In this document: piece after piece, positions 42,062 to 49,640 of the stretch
Numbering within the stretch: the first letter of the stretch is position 1
Layout: every line of letters begins with the position of its first letter
Assembly (NCBI GenBank): GCA_033810155.1
Contig: JAPXKJ010000001.1
Span: forward strand, 62,001-126,000
DNA length: 64,000 nucleotides
Direction: 5' to 3'
DNA from: UBA3907 sp033810155
GTDB taxonomy: Bacteria; Bacillota; Sulfobacillia; Fermentithermobacillales; Fermentithermobacillaceae
Position numbers and translations under genes: made by a program
The notes under the pieces: generated by a model
Databases searched by the model: none
Seen by the model: the letters and a program-made list of their open reading frames with translations, nothing else
What the model was told of the DNA's origin: nothing

Positions 42062-42615
42062 GCAATTACCCGAAAGATCGCATATTGAGTACTACCGTAT
42101 TGGCAGTAAGAGCCAGAGGGAAAGCCGCCATGGCAGGCGACGGGCAAGTGACTCTTGAGGGCAGCAACACCATTCTCAAAACAACAGCTAGAAAAGTTCG
42201 CAGGATATACAAAGATTCAGTCATCGCAGGTTTTGCAGGGTCTGTCGGAGATGCACTGACCTTGTTCGACAAACTTGAAGGATATCTTGAACAAACCAGA
42301 GGAGACTTGATGAAGTCTACCATATCATTGGCCAAAGAGTGGCGAACTGACAGGATGCTGAGGCAACTCCAAGCGATGCTTCTGTGCATGGATCGCTCCC
42401 AATTGTTGCTCGTTTCAGGTACGGGAGAGGTGATTGAGCCTGATGAGCCTATAATTGCGATTGGTTCCGGGGGACCTTACGCAACGGCTGCTGCCAAGGC
42501 GCTTTATCGCTTCACTGAGATGGATGCCACCTCTATTGCTAGAGAATCGCTTAAGATAGCCGCATCCATATGCATATATACGAATGAAAACATCATAGTT
42601 GAGGAGTTGGATTGA
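42058..42615 (+). CDS. hslV: ATP-dependent protease peptidase subunit HslV (ClpQ/CodW)
   Basis: A proteasome-like peptidase of the HslUV complex. STTVLAVRARGKAAMAGDGQ aligns with the N-terminal catalytic Thr segment of HslV, so the nucleophile is expected at Thr12 after removal of an 11-residue propeptide (MSNYPKDRILS), longer than usual. RRIYKDSVIAGFAGSVGDAL and AIGSGGPYATAAAKAL are also typical. The GTG start overlaps the xerC stop (GTGA), indicating translational coupling. hslU follows after 27 bp. Confidence 0.95.
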   Translation: MSNYPKDRILSTTVLAVRARGKAAMAGDGQVTLEGSNTILKTTARKVRRIYKDSVIAGFAGSVGDALTLFDKLEGYLEQTRGDLMKSTISLAKEWRTDRMLRQLQAMLLCMDRSQLLLVSGTGEVIEPDEPIIAIGSGGPYATAAAKALYRFTEMDATSIARESLKIAASICIYTNENIIVEELD

Positions 42616-42642
42616 CTCCCTGAGATATAAGGAGGGATTCTG

Positions 42643-44055
42643 GTGGAAGAGCTTACGCCCCGCGTTATAGTGCAAGAACTGGACAAGCATATAGTTGGAC
42701 AGGCAAGTGCAAAGCGAGCAGTATCTGTGGCAGTTCGTAACAGGCTTAGGAGACAAAAAGTGCCTGAAGAGATGCAAGAGGATATTATCCCGAAGAACAT
42801 ATTGTTGATGGGACCTACCGGCGTAGGAAAGACGGAGATCTGTAGGCGATTAGCAAAACTCGTTAATGCCCCTTTTGTGAAGGTAGAAGCGTCTAAGTTT
42901 ACCGAAGTAGGTTATGTTGGAAGGGATGTCGACTCAATTATTCGCGACCTTGTTGAGAACGCAGTTAGCACCACAAAGAAAGAGAATCTAGAACGAGTCC
43001 TTGAAAAAGCTCGTATTCAGGCTGAAGAAAGACTTTTGGACGTTCTTTGCCCTCTTCCAAAGAAAGAAAGGTCTCAACGCAATCCTTTTGAAATGTTGTT
43101 TGGTGGCGCAAAAGAGCATGAAGAGAAAAACGATCAAGAAGAAAGCGAGGAGTATGTTGATAGACTTCGCAAGATACAGGCGGAAAGGAAAGAAATCCGC
43201 GAACGTCTTAGGGCAGGGGAATTGGATGAAAAGCAAGTCGAGATAGAAGTAGAGCATGCACCTTCCCAGCGGTTGGAGTTTTTTGATGGGTTTAACGTGC
43301 AAGAGATGGAGTTGGACATGGAAAACCTCTTTGGAGGTCTCTTGCCAAAGCAGACGAAAAAAAAGAAAGTGACGGTTCGAGAAGCCAGGAAGATACTCAC
43401 CCAAGAAGAAGCAGATAAACTCATAGATGAAGATCAAGTCGTAGCAGAAGCTTTGGAGAGATGTGAGCAATTGGGTATCGTCTTTCTAGACGAATTAGAT
43501 AAGATCGCGGGAAGAGAAACAGGGATGGGTCCGGATGTGTCTAGAGAAGGAGTTCAGAGAGACCTTCTGCCTATTGTGGAAGGAACAACAGTTATCACCA
43601 AATATGGCCCCATAAAGACCGATCACATATTGTTTATCGGCGCGGGTGCTTTCCATGTCAGCAAGCCTTCTGACATGATCCCGGAATTGCAGGGCCGCTT
43701 TCCGATAAGGGTCGAACTTGACCCGCTAGAGGAGGAGGATTTTGTAAGGATCCTAAAAGAACCCGAGAACTCACTAACGCGGCAGTATAAGGAGCTCTTG
43801 GCAACCGATAGTGTGGAACTCAACTTCACTGAGGATGGAATCAGGGAAATCGCACGTATGGCATTTATCGTGAACCAGCAGGATGAGAATATTGGAGCCC
43901 GTCGGCTTCACACAGTGATGGAAAAGGTTCTCGAAGACGTCTTGTTTGACGCCCCTGATGGTGTGCAAGGGGAAGTTGTCGTTAACAAGGAGTATGTTTC
44001 CGCCAAAATAGGAGACCTGGTAAGAGATAGAGATCTGACAAGATACATTCTCTAG
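42643..44055 (+). CDS. hslU: ATP-dependent protease ATPase subunit HslU (ClpY/CodX)
   Basis: An AAA+ unfoldase that feeds substrates to HslV. Walker A is GPTGVGKTEICRRLA, the pore/I-domain lies at about 110-240 with charged repeats (KNDQEESEEYVDRLRKIQAE), Walker B is GIVFLDELDKIAGRE, and the C-terminus ends in the RYIL peptide that docks into HslV. 470 residues is normal. The GTG start follows AAGGAGGG. Confidence 0.97.
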   Translation: MEELTPRVIVQELDKHIVGQASAKRAVSVAVRNRLRRQKVPEEMQEDIIPKNILLMGPTGVGKTEICRRLAKLVNAPFVKVEASKFTEVGYVGRDVDSIIRDLVENAVSTTKKENLERVLEKARIQAEERLLDVLCPLPKKERSQRNPFEMLFGGAKEHEEKNDQEESEEYVDRLRKIQAERKEIRERLRAGELDEKQVEIEVEHAPSQRLEFFDGFNVQEMELDMENLFGGLLPKQTKKKKVTVREARKILTQEEADKLIDEDQVVAEALERCEQLGIVFLDELDKIAGRETGMGPDVSREGVQRDLLPIVEGTTVITKYGPIKTDHILFIGAGAFHVSKPSDMIPELQGRFPIRVELDPLEEEDFVRILKEPENSLTRQYKELLATDSVELNFTEDGIREIARMAFIVNQQDENIGARRLHTVMEKVLEDVLFDAPDGVQGEVVVNKEYVSAKIGDLVRDRDLTRYIL

Positions 44056-44083
44056 ATAGAACCAGGAAAAAAGGAGAAGACAG

Positions 44084-44860
44084 ATGCAGGTATTGCTTGA
44101 GAAAACCAGAAAAATGAATGAACTATTGCGAAACGCAGCAACAGAAGTCGACTTTCAGGCAATTGCGAGAGTGGTTAGAGGCTCGCTCGAGTGCAACATT
44201 TTCATATTAAATGGAAGCGGCCACATAATGGGGTATTCGTTGTGTCAGGACTTCGAATGCCCTGTCCTTGATGAACAAGTCCTCAAGCCAAATAGATTCC
44301 CTGTTGCATGTATCAACGGCCTTTCGGACGATCGCAACGTAGTTCCAGATGTCCAGCATCATAAAGGAGACTGCGTATTTGATGACGCTGTGGAGTGCCC
44401 CTACAGAAGTATGGTTACTACTGTAGTTCCCGTCGTATCTGGAGGCGAAAGACTAGGTACACTTGTCCTGAGCAAGATATCTGGAGAAATGCAGACTCCC
44501 GAACTCATTCTGGTTGAACATGCCGCTACAGTGACAGCGATGGAGATGATCCGCCATAGTCAAGAACTGGTTGAAGAAGAAGCCAGGCAACAAGCTGCGG
44601 TCCAGGTCGCCCTAGGCACTTTGTCATTCTCTGAACTCAATGCTATGAAGCACATATTCGACGAACTCGGGGATTCAGAAGGGTATCTTGTTGCCTCTAG
44701 GGTAGCAGACAGAGTAGGCATAACCCGCTCCGTCATAGTAAACGCATTGAGGAAATTCGAATCGGCCGGAGTGATAGAAACCAGGTCTTTAGGCATGAAA
44801 GGCACGTATATCAGAGTCCTCAATGAGAAGCTCCTTGATGAATTGAATAAACTCAGGTAA
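44084..44860 (+). CDS. codY: GTP-sensing global transcriptional regulator CodY
   Basis: A repressor responding to branched-chain amino acids and GTP, unique to Bacillota. The GAF domain (residues about 1-155) has LLEKTRKMNELLRNA, GSGHIMGYSL and VVPVVSGGERLGTLVLSK; the C-terminal winged HTH has ASRVADRVGITRSVIVNALR and KFESAGVIETRSLGMKGTYI. 258 residues is full length. The ATG follows AAAAAAGGAG. It directly precedes the flagellar operon, as in Bacillus; CodY is known there to repress the fla/che promoter. I found no clear CodY box (AATTTTCWGAAAATT) in the spacer. Confidence 0.97.
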   Translation: MQVLLEKTRKMNELLRNAATEVDFQAIARVVRGSLECNIFILNGSGHIMGYSLCQDFECPVLDEQVLKPNRFPVACINGLSDDRNVVPDVQHHKGDCVFDDAVECPYRSMVTTVVPVVSGGERLGTLVLSKISGEMQTPELILVEHAATVTAMEMIRHSQELVEEEARQQAAVQVALGTLSFSELNAMKHIFDELGDSEGYLVASRVADRVGITRSVIVNALRKFESAGVIETRSLGMKGTYIRVLNEKLLDELNKLR

Positions 44861-44864
44861 TTAC

Positions 44865-44890
44865 TACAAGATGTAACATTTTCCCGATAA
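44865..44890 (+). promoter_or_regulatory. Candidate sigma-28 (sigma-D) promoter of the flagellar operon
   Basis: TACA-N14-CCCGATAA resembles the flagellar sigma consensus TAAA-N15-GCCGATAW. It lies just after codY and 50-60 bp upstream of the c-di-GMP riboswitch, the right place to make the riboswitch-led transcript. A sigma-D promoter at this position has precedent in B. subtilis fla/che. Confidence 0.45.
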
Positions 44891-44943
44891 TCAAAGAAGG
44901 AATTCACAAAGTCGCGTAGAATGTCATAAGACAATACAACTGA

Positions 44944-45068
44944 ATAGCCGGGTTTTTTCCGCAACCGAGAAGGGCAAATCTGTCAAAAGACAGAGACGCA
45001 AAGCTACGGGTCTAAAGTGGACGTAAAGACAACCACTATGACCGCCGGGCTACCGAAAGGCGGCTGTT
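44944..45068 (+). ncRNA. Cyclic-di-GMP-I riboswitch (GEMM-I)
   Basis: The leader contains the conserved GEMM-I strings in order: AGGGCAAA (44970-44977), a P2 hairpin TCTGTC/GACAGA with an AAAA loop, GACGCAAAGC (about 44995-45004), the P3 stem with receptor-like TCTAAA opposite TATGA, and GCCGGGCTACCGA (about 45044-45056). P1 can form between CCGC (44959-44962) and GCGG (45060-45063). It should sense c-di-GMP and control the whole flagellar operon. A GEMM-I element is also known upstream of flgB in Clostridioides difficile. Confidence 0.93.
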
Positions 45069-45072
45069 TTTT
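45042..45072 (+). terminator. Terminator-like hairpin overlapping the riboswitch 3' end
   Basis: CCGCC (45042-45046) pairs with GGCGG (45059-45063), followed by TGTTTTTT. Its left arm shares bases with aptamer P3 and its right arm with P1, so it and the folded aptamer are mutually exclusive. Confidence 0.65.
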
Positions 45073-45078
45073 AGCGCT

Positions 45079-45106
45079 AACCTTCCGATAGTATTTGCGG
45101 AAGGTT
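45079..45106 (+). repeat. 9-bp perfect hairpin between riboswitch and flgB
   Basis: AACCTTCCG (45079-45087) pairs with 45098-45106 around a 10-nt loop and is followed by a short T-rich stretch (ATTTGTTC). It could be part of the expression platform or a weak second terminator. Confidence 0.6.
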
Positions 45107-45137
45107 ATTTGTTCATAAAGGGGGGTATGAACAACTT

Positions 45138-45521
45138 ATGTATGATATATCGCAATTGATGCAGCTAGGGCTGGATGGTCTCTGGCTGAGGCACGATCTT
45201 CTATCGAGTAACGTAGCAAACAGCGAGACTCCCGGATACAAAAAGGCTGATTTGGATTTCTCCTCGTATCTCAAAAGAGCTGTAAACAAAACACCTATTA
45301 GGTTGAACACTACAAGCCCGATACATATTCAAGGCTCGAGTTTCACAACCACCGCGATAACCCGCGATCCGTCTAGCATCACACCAGATGGTAACAATGT
45401 GGACATTGACAAAGAGATGGCAGAGGTCTCAGCAAACGCTCTTCATTATTCGGCGATTTCAAGGCAACTAACGTCACACTTATCGCTATTGAGAAAGTCC
45501 ATCACAGAAGGGAGGAGGTAG
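45138..45521 (+). CDS. flgB: Flagellar basal-body rod protein FlgB
   Basis: 127-residue proximal rod subunit. The flagellar rod N-terminus is seen in DGLWLRHDLLSSNVANSETPG, and the central segment NNVDIDKEMAEVSANALHYS is characteristic of FlgB. It is exported by the flagellar type III apparatus and has no cleaved signal. The ATG follows an AAGGGGGG site with a rather long 12-nt spacing. First gene of the flagellar operon, only three bases before flgC. Confidence 0.96.
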   Translation: MYDISQLMQLGLDGLWLRHDLLSSNVANSETPGYKKADLDFSSYLKRAVNKTPIRLNTTSPIHIQGSSFTTTAITRDPSSITPDGNNVDIDKEMAEVSANALHYSAISRQLTSHLSLLRKSITEGRR

Positions 45522-45524
45522 TCA

Positions 45525-45962
45525 GTGAACCTGTTTTCGTCCATTGAAACAAGTGCTTCCGGGCTCACAGCTCAGAGGTTTCGCCTTGACCTAATATCGT
45601 CTAATTTAGCAAACGCTGAAAGCGTACAGGCAGATGATGGCAAGATCTATAGACGAAAAGTTGCAATATTCGCCCCTAGAAGCGGGCAAAGTTCATTTAA
45701 AAGTCTCCTATCGGCAGAGATGTCAAACGCATTTGGAGTAAAAGTGATAGGCGTAGCCGAAGACAATTCGCCACTTAGACAAGTATATGACCCTGGACAT
45801 CCAAATGCTAATCAAGATGGTTACGTAACGTACCCTAATGTTGATGTTGTTACCGAAATGGTAGACATGATGGCAGCTACCAGAGCATACGAAGCTAATG
45901 TTACCGCTATTGAAGCCTCGAAAGCAATGATGCAAAAGGCCCTGGAAATGCTAAGAGTCTAG
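45525..45962 (+). CDS. flgC: Flagellar basal-body rod protein FlgC
   Basis: 145-residue rod subunit. The N-terminus SSIETSASGLTAQRFRLDLI with SSNLANAES, and the C-terminal block YPNVDVVTEMVDMMAATRAY-EAN, are diagnostic. The GTG start follows GGGAGGAGGT at five bases. It sits between flgB and fliE in the normal order. Confidence 0.97.
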   Translation: MNLFSSIETSASGLTAQRFRLDLISSNLANAESVQADDGKIYRRKVAIFAPRSGQSSFKSLLSAEMSNAFGVKVIGVAEDNSPLRQVYDPGHPNANQDGYVTYPNVDVVTEMVDMMAATRAYEANVTAIEASKAMMQKALEMLRV

Positions 45963-46038
45963 AAAGTCAGTTTATCTGACAAAAGTGTATCAGCAAGGAT
46001 TATACATAAGAGTTCGACAAACTTCAGGGGGGAATCTA

Positions 46039-46341
46039 GTGTTGATTAGACCAGTTTCGACATCTGTTACGGACGTAACAAAAAGCATCTCCAAGAACAA
46101 AGTTTCCCAAGGCCCAGAGAACACATCTTTTCGGAACGTTTTTGAGCAAATGTATGGGGCAGTAGAGACCCTAGATCAGGAACTGGTGGCATCCCAGATC
46201 GACTTGGTTACCGGCAATGCCCGGGATATGCACACTGCCATACTATCCGCCGAGAAAGCAAGCCTGACGCTAGATCTAGTGATCGCAGTCAGGAACAAAG
46301 CTATTGAAGCGTACCAAGAAATAATGAGGATGCCTTTATAG
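46039..46341 (+). CDS. fliE: Flagellar hook-basal body complex protein FliE
   Basis: About 100 residues joining the MS ring to the rod. The C-terminal part, DLVTGNARDMHTAILSAEKA followed by SLTLDLVIAVRNKAIEAYQE-IMRM, is the FliE signature. I chose GTG 46039 (or TTG 46042) because AGGGGGG lies directly upstream; an earlier in-frame start at 45985 would add 18 residues without family character. Confidence 0.94.
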   Translation: MLIRPVSTSVTDVTKSISKNKVSQGPENTSFRNVFEQMYGAVETLDQELVASQIDLVTGNARDMHTAILSAEKASLTLDLVIAVRNKAIEAYQEIMRMPL

Positions 46342-46373
46342 GCGCCAGTACCTGAGAGTAGGTGTAAAGAAAC

Positions 46374-47906
46374 ATGCCCGAATCTTTATCGACAATTGGT
46401 GGAGGTATCAAAAACGCGTGGGGTAATCTCAGCAAACCTCAAAGGATTATAGTCATTTCAAGTGGTACAGTTGTCCTTATCCTTTTGATGATTCTGGTCA
46501 TTACCTTCGCGAAAGGCCCAGACTATGAAGTTCTTTGGTCAAACCTTGATCCTACCGATGCGGGAGAGATAGTAAACGAGCTAGAGAAACAGGGCATCCC
46601 ATATAGTCTGTCCGATGGCGGTCGTACCATAAAGATTCCGGCAGAACAAGTATACAGAACGCGGCTATCGCTTTCCACCATAGGACTCCCGTCATCAGGC
46701 ATAGTAGGGTTTGAGAGTGTGGGTTCGAGCGGTATTTGGTCTACTGATTTTGAACGCCAAGTACAGTACGTGAGGGCGCTTTCGGGCGAACTCACGAGAA
46801 CGGTTAAGGCAATTACAGGGATAGAAGATGCCAGAGTGCATATCGTATTGCCCGACCCTTCTGTGTTCATAAACGAAAACAAAGCGGCGACAGCCGCTGT
46901 GCTTGTGAAAACTAGACCTGGATATGAACTCCCATCAAGTTCGGTGCGAGGTATAGTAAATCTTGTGTCTAGTTCAGTTGAAGGTCTGTCGCCCAGCAAT
47001 GTCACTGTGGTAGATGCATCAGGTAGACTCTTATCACAACAATCAGGACACGATTACGCTGTTAATGGAGAACTCCCGCCTAATTCTGTGCTAGAGCTAA
47101 CGTCGAATACTGAAAGAGAACTTGAACAAAGACTTTTAGCCCTACTTACACCAGTGTTGGGCCCTGGAAATGTGGTATGTCAGGTAAGGGCCGAACTTAA
47201 CATGGATCAGGTAAGAATAACCGATACCGAGTATGCTTCTGAACCTCCGGGCATATTACGCAGTACTCAAGAAACAGCTGAAGTCTACCAAGGGACTGGG
47301 GCCGTCGTCGGTGGCACTGCAGGGGGGCTCGACGTACCTTCGTACGTTACTCCCGGGGAAGGTGAGACTCAATACCAACGCACTGACGTGGTCGAAAACT
47401 TTGAAGTTAACGAAAGAATTACTGAGACTATCGTAACCCCGGGAACTATAAAACGTCTGTCTGTCGCAGTAGTCGTCAACAAAAACCTCGAGGAAGACAT
47501 GAAAGATTCTATAATTGAAACGGTTTCAGCTGCTTTGGGCCTTGACTCATCAAGACAAGACCAGATATCTGTAACAGGCGTGTTTTTTGATACTACCTTA
47601 GCAGAAACTATAGGTAGCGCCCTCACACCAGAGGAAACCTTTCCGCGAGTCTATATCTATGCCGCAATAGCATCAGCGGCTGTGATTTTGGGTATAATCA
47701 TCTTTTTCGTGACGAGACGCAGAAGAAGCGAGGATCAAGAGGTTGTGCTTCCTTCACCGGACATCCTGGGAGAAGAATTGCCATCTATACCTCCCGAAAC
47801 TCTAGCTAGGCAAAGAAGCCGCGAGAATGTTGAAAGACTAGCGCGAACCAACCCCGAGGTAGTAGCTACTCTTATCAAATCGTGGTTATTGGAGGATGAG
47901 CGATAA
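46374..47906 (+). CDS. fliF: Flagellar MS-ring protein FliF
   Basis: 510 residues. The first transmembrane helix is at about 24-45 (IIVISSGTVVLILLMILVIT), the ring-building motifs lie in the YscJ/FliF domain (GPDYEVLWSNLDPTDAGEIV, EDARVHIVLPDPSVF), and the second helix is at about 425-447 before the cytoplasmic FliG-binding tail. FliF is the platform for the export gate and C-ring. The ATG follows AGGTG. Its stop overlaps the fliG start by one base. Confidence 0.97.
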   Translation: MPESLSTIGGGIKNAWGNLSKPQRIIVISSGTVVLILLMILVITFAKGPDYEVLWSNLDPTDAGEIVNELEKQGIPYSLSDGGRTIKIPAEQVYRTRLSLSTIGLPSSGIVGFESVGSSGIWSTDFERQVQYVRALSGELTRTVKAITGIEDARVHIVLPDPSVFINENKAATAAVLVKTRPGYELPSSSVRGIVNLVSSSVEGLSPSNVTVVDASGRLLSQQSGHDYAVNGELPPNSVLELTSNTERELEQRLLALLTPVLGPGNVVCQVRAELNMDQVRITDTEYASEPPGILRSTQETAEVYQGTGAVVGGTAGGLDVPSYVTPGEGETQYQRTDVVENFEVNERITETIVTPGTIKRLSVAVVVNKNLEEDMKDSIIETVSAALGLDSSRQDQISVTGVFFDTTLAETIGSALTPEETFPRVYIYAAIASAAVILGIIIFFVTRRRRSEDQEVVLPSPDILGEELPSIPPETLARQRSRENVERLARTNPEVVATLIKSWLLEDER

Positions 47907-48922
47907 TGAGTGTACACAAGGGGGGATTAAGCGGAAGAGAAAAGTCTGCCATACTTCTCATAGCTCTTGGGCCGGATCTATCCGCCCAAGTCATGAAGCA
48001 TCTGAGGGATGAGGATATCGATGTTCTCACTCTCGAAATCGCCTCAATTCGTAAAGTAGAACAAGAGACAAAAGACAAGGTGCTAGAAGAATTCAATGAT
48101 ATGTGCCTAGCTCAGGAGTACCTTGAAGAAGGAGGCATTGACTACGCAAGAACCATTTTGGAAAAAGCCCTTGGGAAGGACGAAGCTCAGCACGTGCTAG
48201 CACGGCTAACTTCGTCATTGCAGGTACGACCTTTTGACACGGTTAGAAAGGCGGATCCTGCCCAAATTCTCAATTTTTTAGAAAACGAATCCCCGCAGAC
48301 GATAGCCTTGGTCCTTAGCTACTTGCATCCTTCTCAATCCGCAGAAATCATGTCCTCGCTAGAGCCTGATCTGCAAGTAGAAGTTGCCCGTAGGATTTCG
48401 ATTATGGATCGGACAACCCCAGACATCGTAAAAGAGATAGAACGTGTGCTTGAGAGGAAGATCTTATCGATGGCTGGACAAGACTATACTCAAGCAGGAG
48501 GCATATCAGCGGTAGTTGAAATCCTCAACAACGTAGACAGACAGACGGAAAAGACGATCCTAAGCGCCCTAGAGATGGAAGCTCCCGATCTTGCCGAAGA
48601 AATCAAGCGCCGAATGTTCTTGTTCGAGGACATTGTCTATCTCGACGATAGGTCGGTTCAACGCTTCTTGCGCGATGTGGACCTTGGACGAGATCTTCCC
48701 CTTGCACTCAAGACCGCGTCCGAAGAGGTCAAGAGCAAGATATACAGAAATCTGTCTTCGCGCGCCGCAGAAACCCTCAAAGAAAGCATAGATTACCTTG
48801 GACCAGTAAGAATGCGCGATGTTGAAGAGGCCCAACAAAAAATCGTGTCAGTGATCCGCAGACTTGAAGAACAAGGGGAGATCATCATCGGTCGCGGTGG
48901 AGGAGATGAGATAGTTGTCTAG
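47906..48922 (+). CDS. fliG: Flagellar motor switch protein FliG
   Basis: 338 residues. N-terminal LSGREKSAILLIALGPDLSA, the middle domain with ENESPQTIALVLSYLHPSQS and EHPQ-like motif region, and the C-terminal torque-generating domain with charged residues in MFLFEDIVYLDDRSVQRFLR are all present. It binds FliF and interacts with MotA. The start codon shares a base with the fliF stop, and GGAGG lies upstream. Confidence 0.97.
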   Translation: MSVHKGGLSGREKSAILLIALGPDLSAQVMKHLRDEDIDVLTLEIASIRKVEQETKDKVLEEFNDMCLAQEYLEEGGIDYARTILEKALGKDEAQHVLARLTSSLQVRPFDTVRKADPAQILNFLENESPQTIALVLSYLHPSQSAEIMSSLEPDLQVEVARRISIMDRTTPDIVKEIERVLERKILSMAGQDYTQAGGISAVVEILNNVDRQTEKTILSALEMEAPDLAEEIKRRMFLFEDIVYLDDRSVQRFLRDVDLGRDLPLALKTASEEVKSKIYRNLSSRAAETLKESIDYLGPVRMRDVEEAQQKIVSVIRRLEEQGEIIIGRGGGDEIVV

Positions 48923-49640
48923 AGTATTCAGATCGGAAACTGCTAAGACGAGATCGGTATGGATTCCTTCGCTAGAATTTGATCCGGTAAACACAGATGA
49001 AAGCGACGAATCCGGCTCGCTTTTGGTCCTTGAAGAAACGTCTATGCAAGTTGCGACGCTTCTTGAAAGCGCCAAAGCACAAGCTCATGAGATTGTAGAG
49101 GAAGCAAAGAAGACGGCATCCGAATACCATGAAGAAGCTAGAAAAGCAGGTTTTTCAGAAGGTTATAACGAGGGCTTTCAGAAAGGATTGGGTCAAGCAG
49201 AGCAATTGATCAGTCAGGCAAAAGAAGTGCTCGAACAATCCAGAACTGCGTTTTCCCAGTATTTGGAAGCCTGTGAACCCTATCTTCTCGCAATGACTTT
49301 GGAAATAGCCAAAAAGATAGTAGGAGACGCTATACAGTGTGATCCTGAAATCGCTCTATCGATGATACGCCAGGCGATTTCGGTTCTCGACGACGAATCA
49401 AGCATAACGATCAACGTGAACCCTGAGATCGTAGCCATTATAGAAGGCTCAAAGCAGAATCTCGAGGGTCAATACAATAATAGGAGCATAGAGGTAGTAG
49501 GTGATCCTTCCATATCTATTGGAGCCTTAGTTGAGAGCCCGCGTGGACAAGTTGATGCAACCATAGAAACGCAAATCGCAAATATAGCGAGAGCAATAGG
49601 GGAAGCTAGAACTCGCCAACACAGACAAGGTGCCGTATGA
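48915..49640 (+). CDS. fliH: Flagellar assembly protein FliH
   Basis: 241 residues. The N-terminal half is coiled-coil-like with alanine/glutamate-rich repeats (AKAQAHEIVEEAKKTASEYH, then FSEGYNEGFQKGLGQAEQLI); the C-terminal half resembles the V-type ATPase E-subunit fold (ALSMIRQAISVLDDESSITI). It is a regulator of the FliI ATPase. The TTG start overlaps the fliG end by 8 nt and uses GGAGGAG within fliG. Confidence 0.92.
   Translation: MSRVFRSETAKTRSVWIPSLEFDPVNTDESDESGSLLVLEETSMQVATLLESAKAQAHEIVEEAKKTASEYHEEARKAGFSEGYNEGFQKGLGQAEQLISQAKEVLEQSRTAFSQYLEACEPYLLAMTLEIAKKIVGDAIQCDPEIALSMIRQAISVLDDESSITINVNPEIVAIIEGSKQNLEGQYNNRSIEVVGDPSISIGALVESPRGQVDATIETQIANIARAIGEARTRQHRQGAV

Noticed and set aside
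42988..43470. Minus-strand open frame opposite the hslU I-domain
   Set aside because: Phe/Leu-rich translation is the antisense of Lys/Glu-rich HslU sequence; no independent support.
44861..45137. CodY operator in the flagellar leader
   Set aside because: No stretch resembling AATTTTCWGAAAATT is present, although CodY control is known for the equivalent Bacillus operon.
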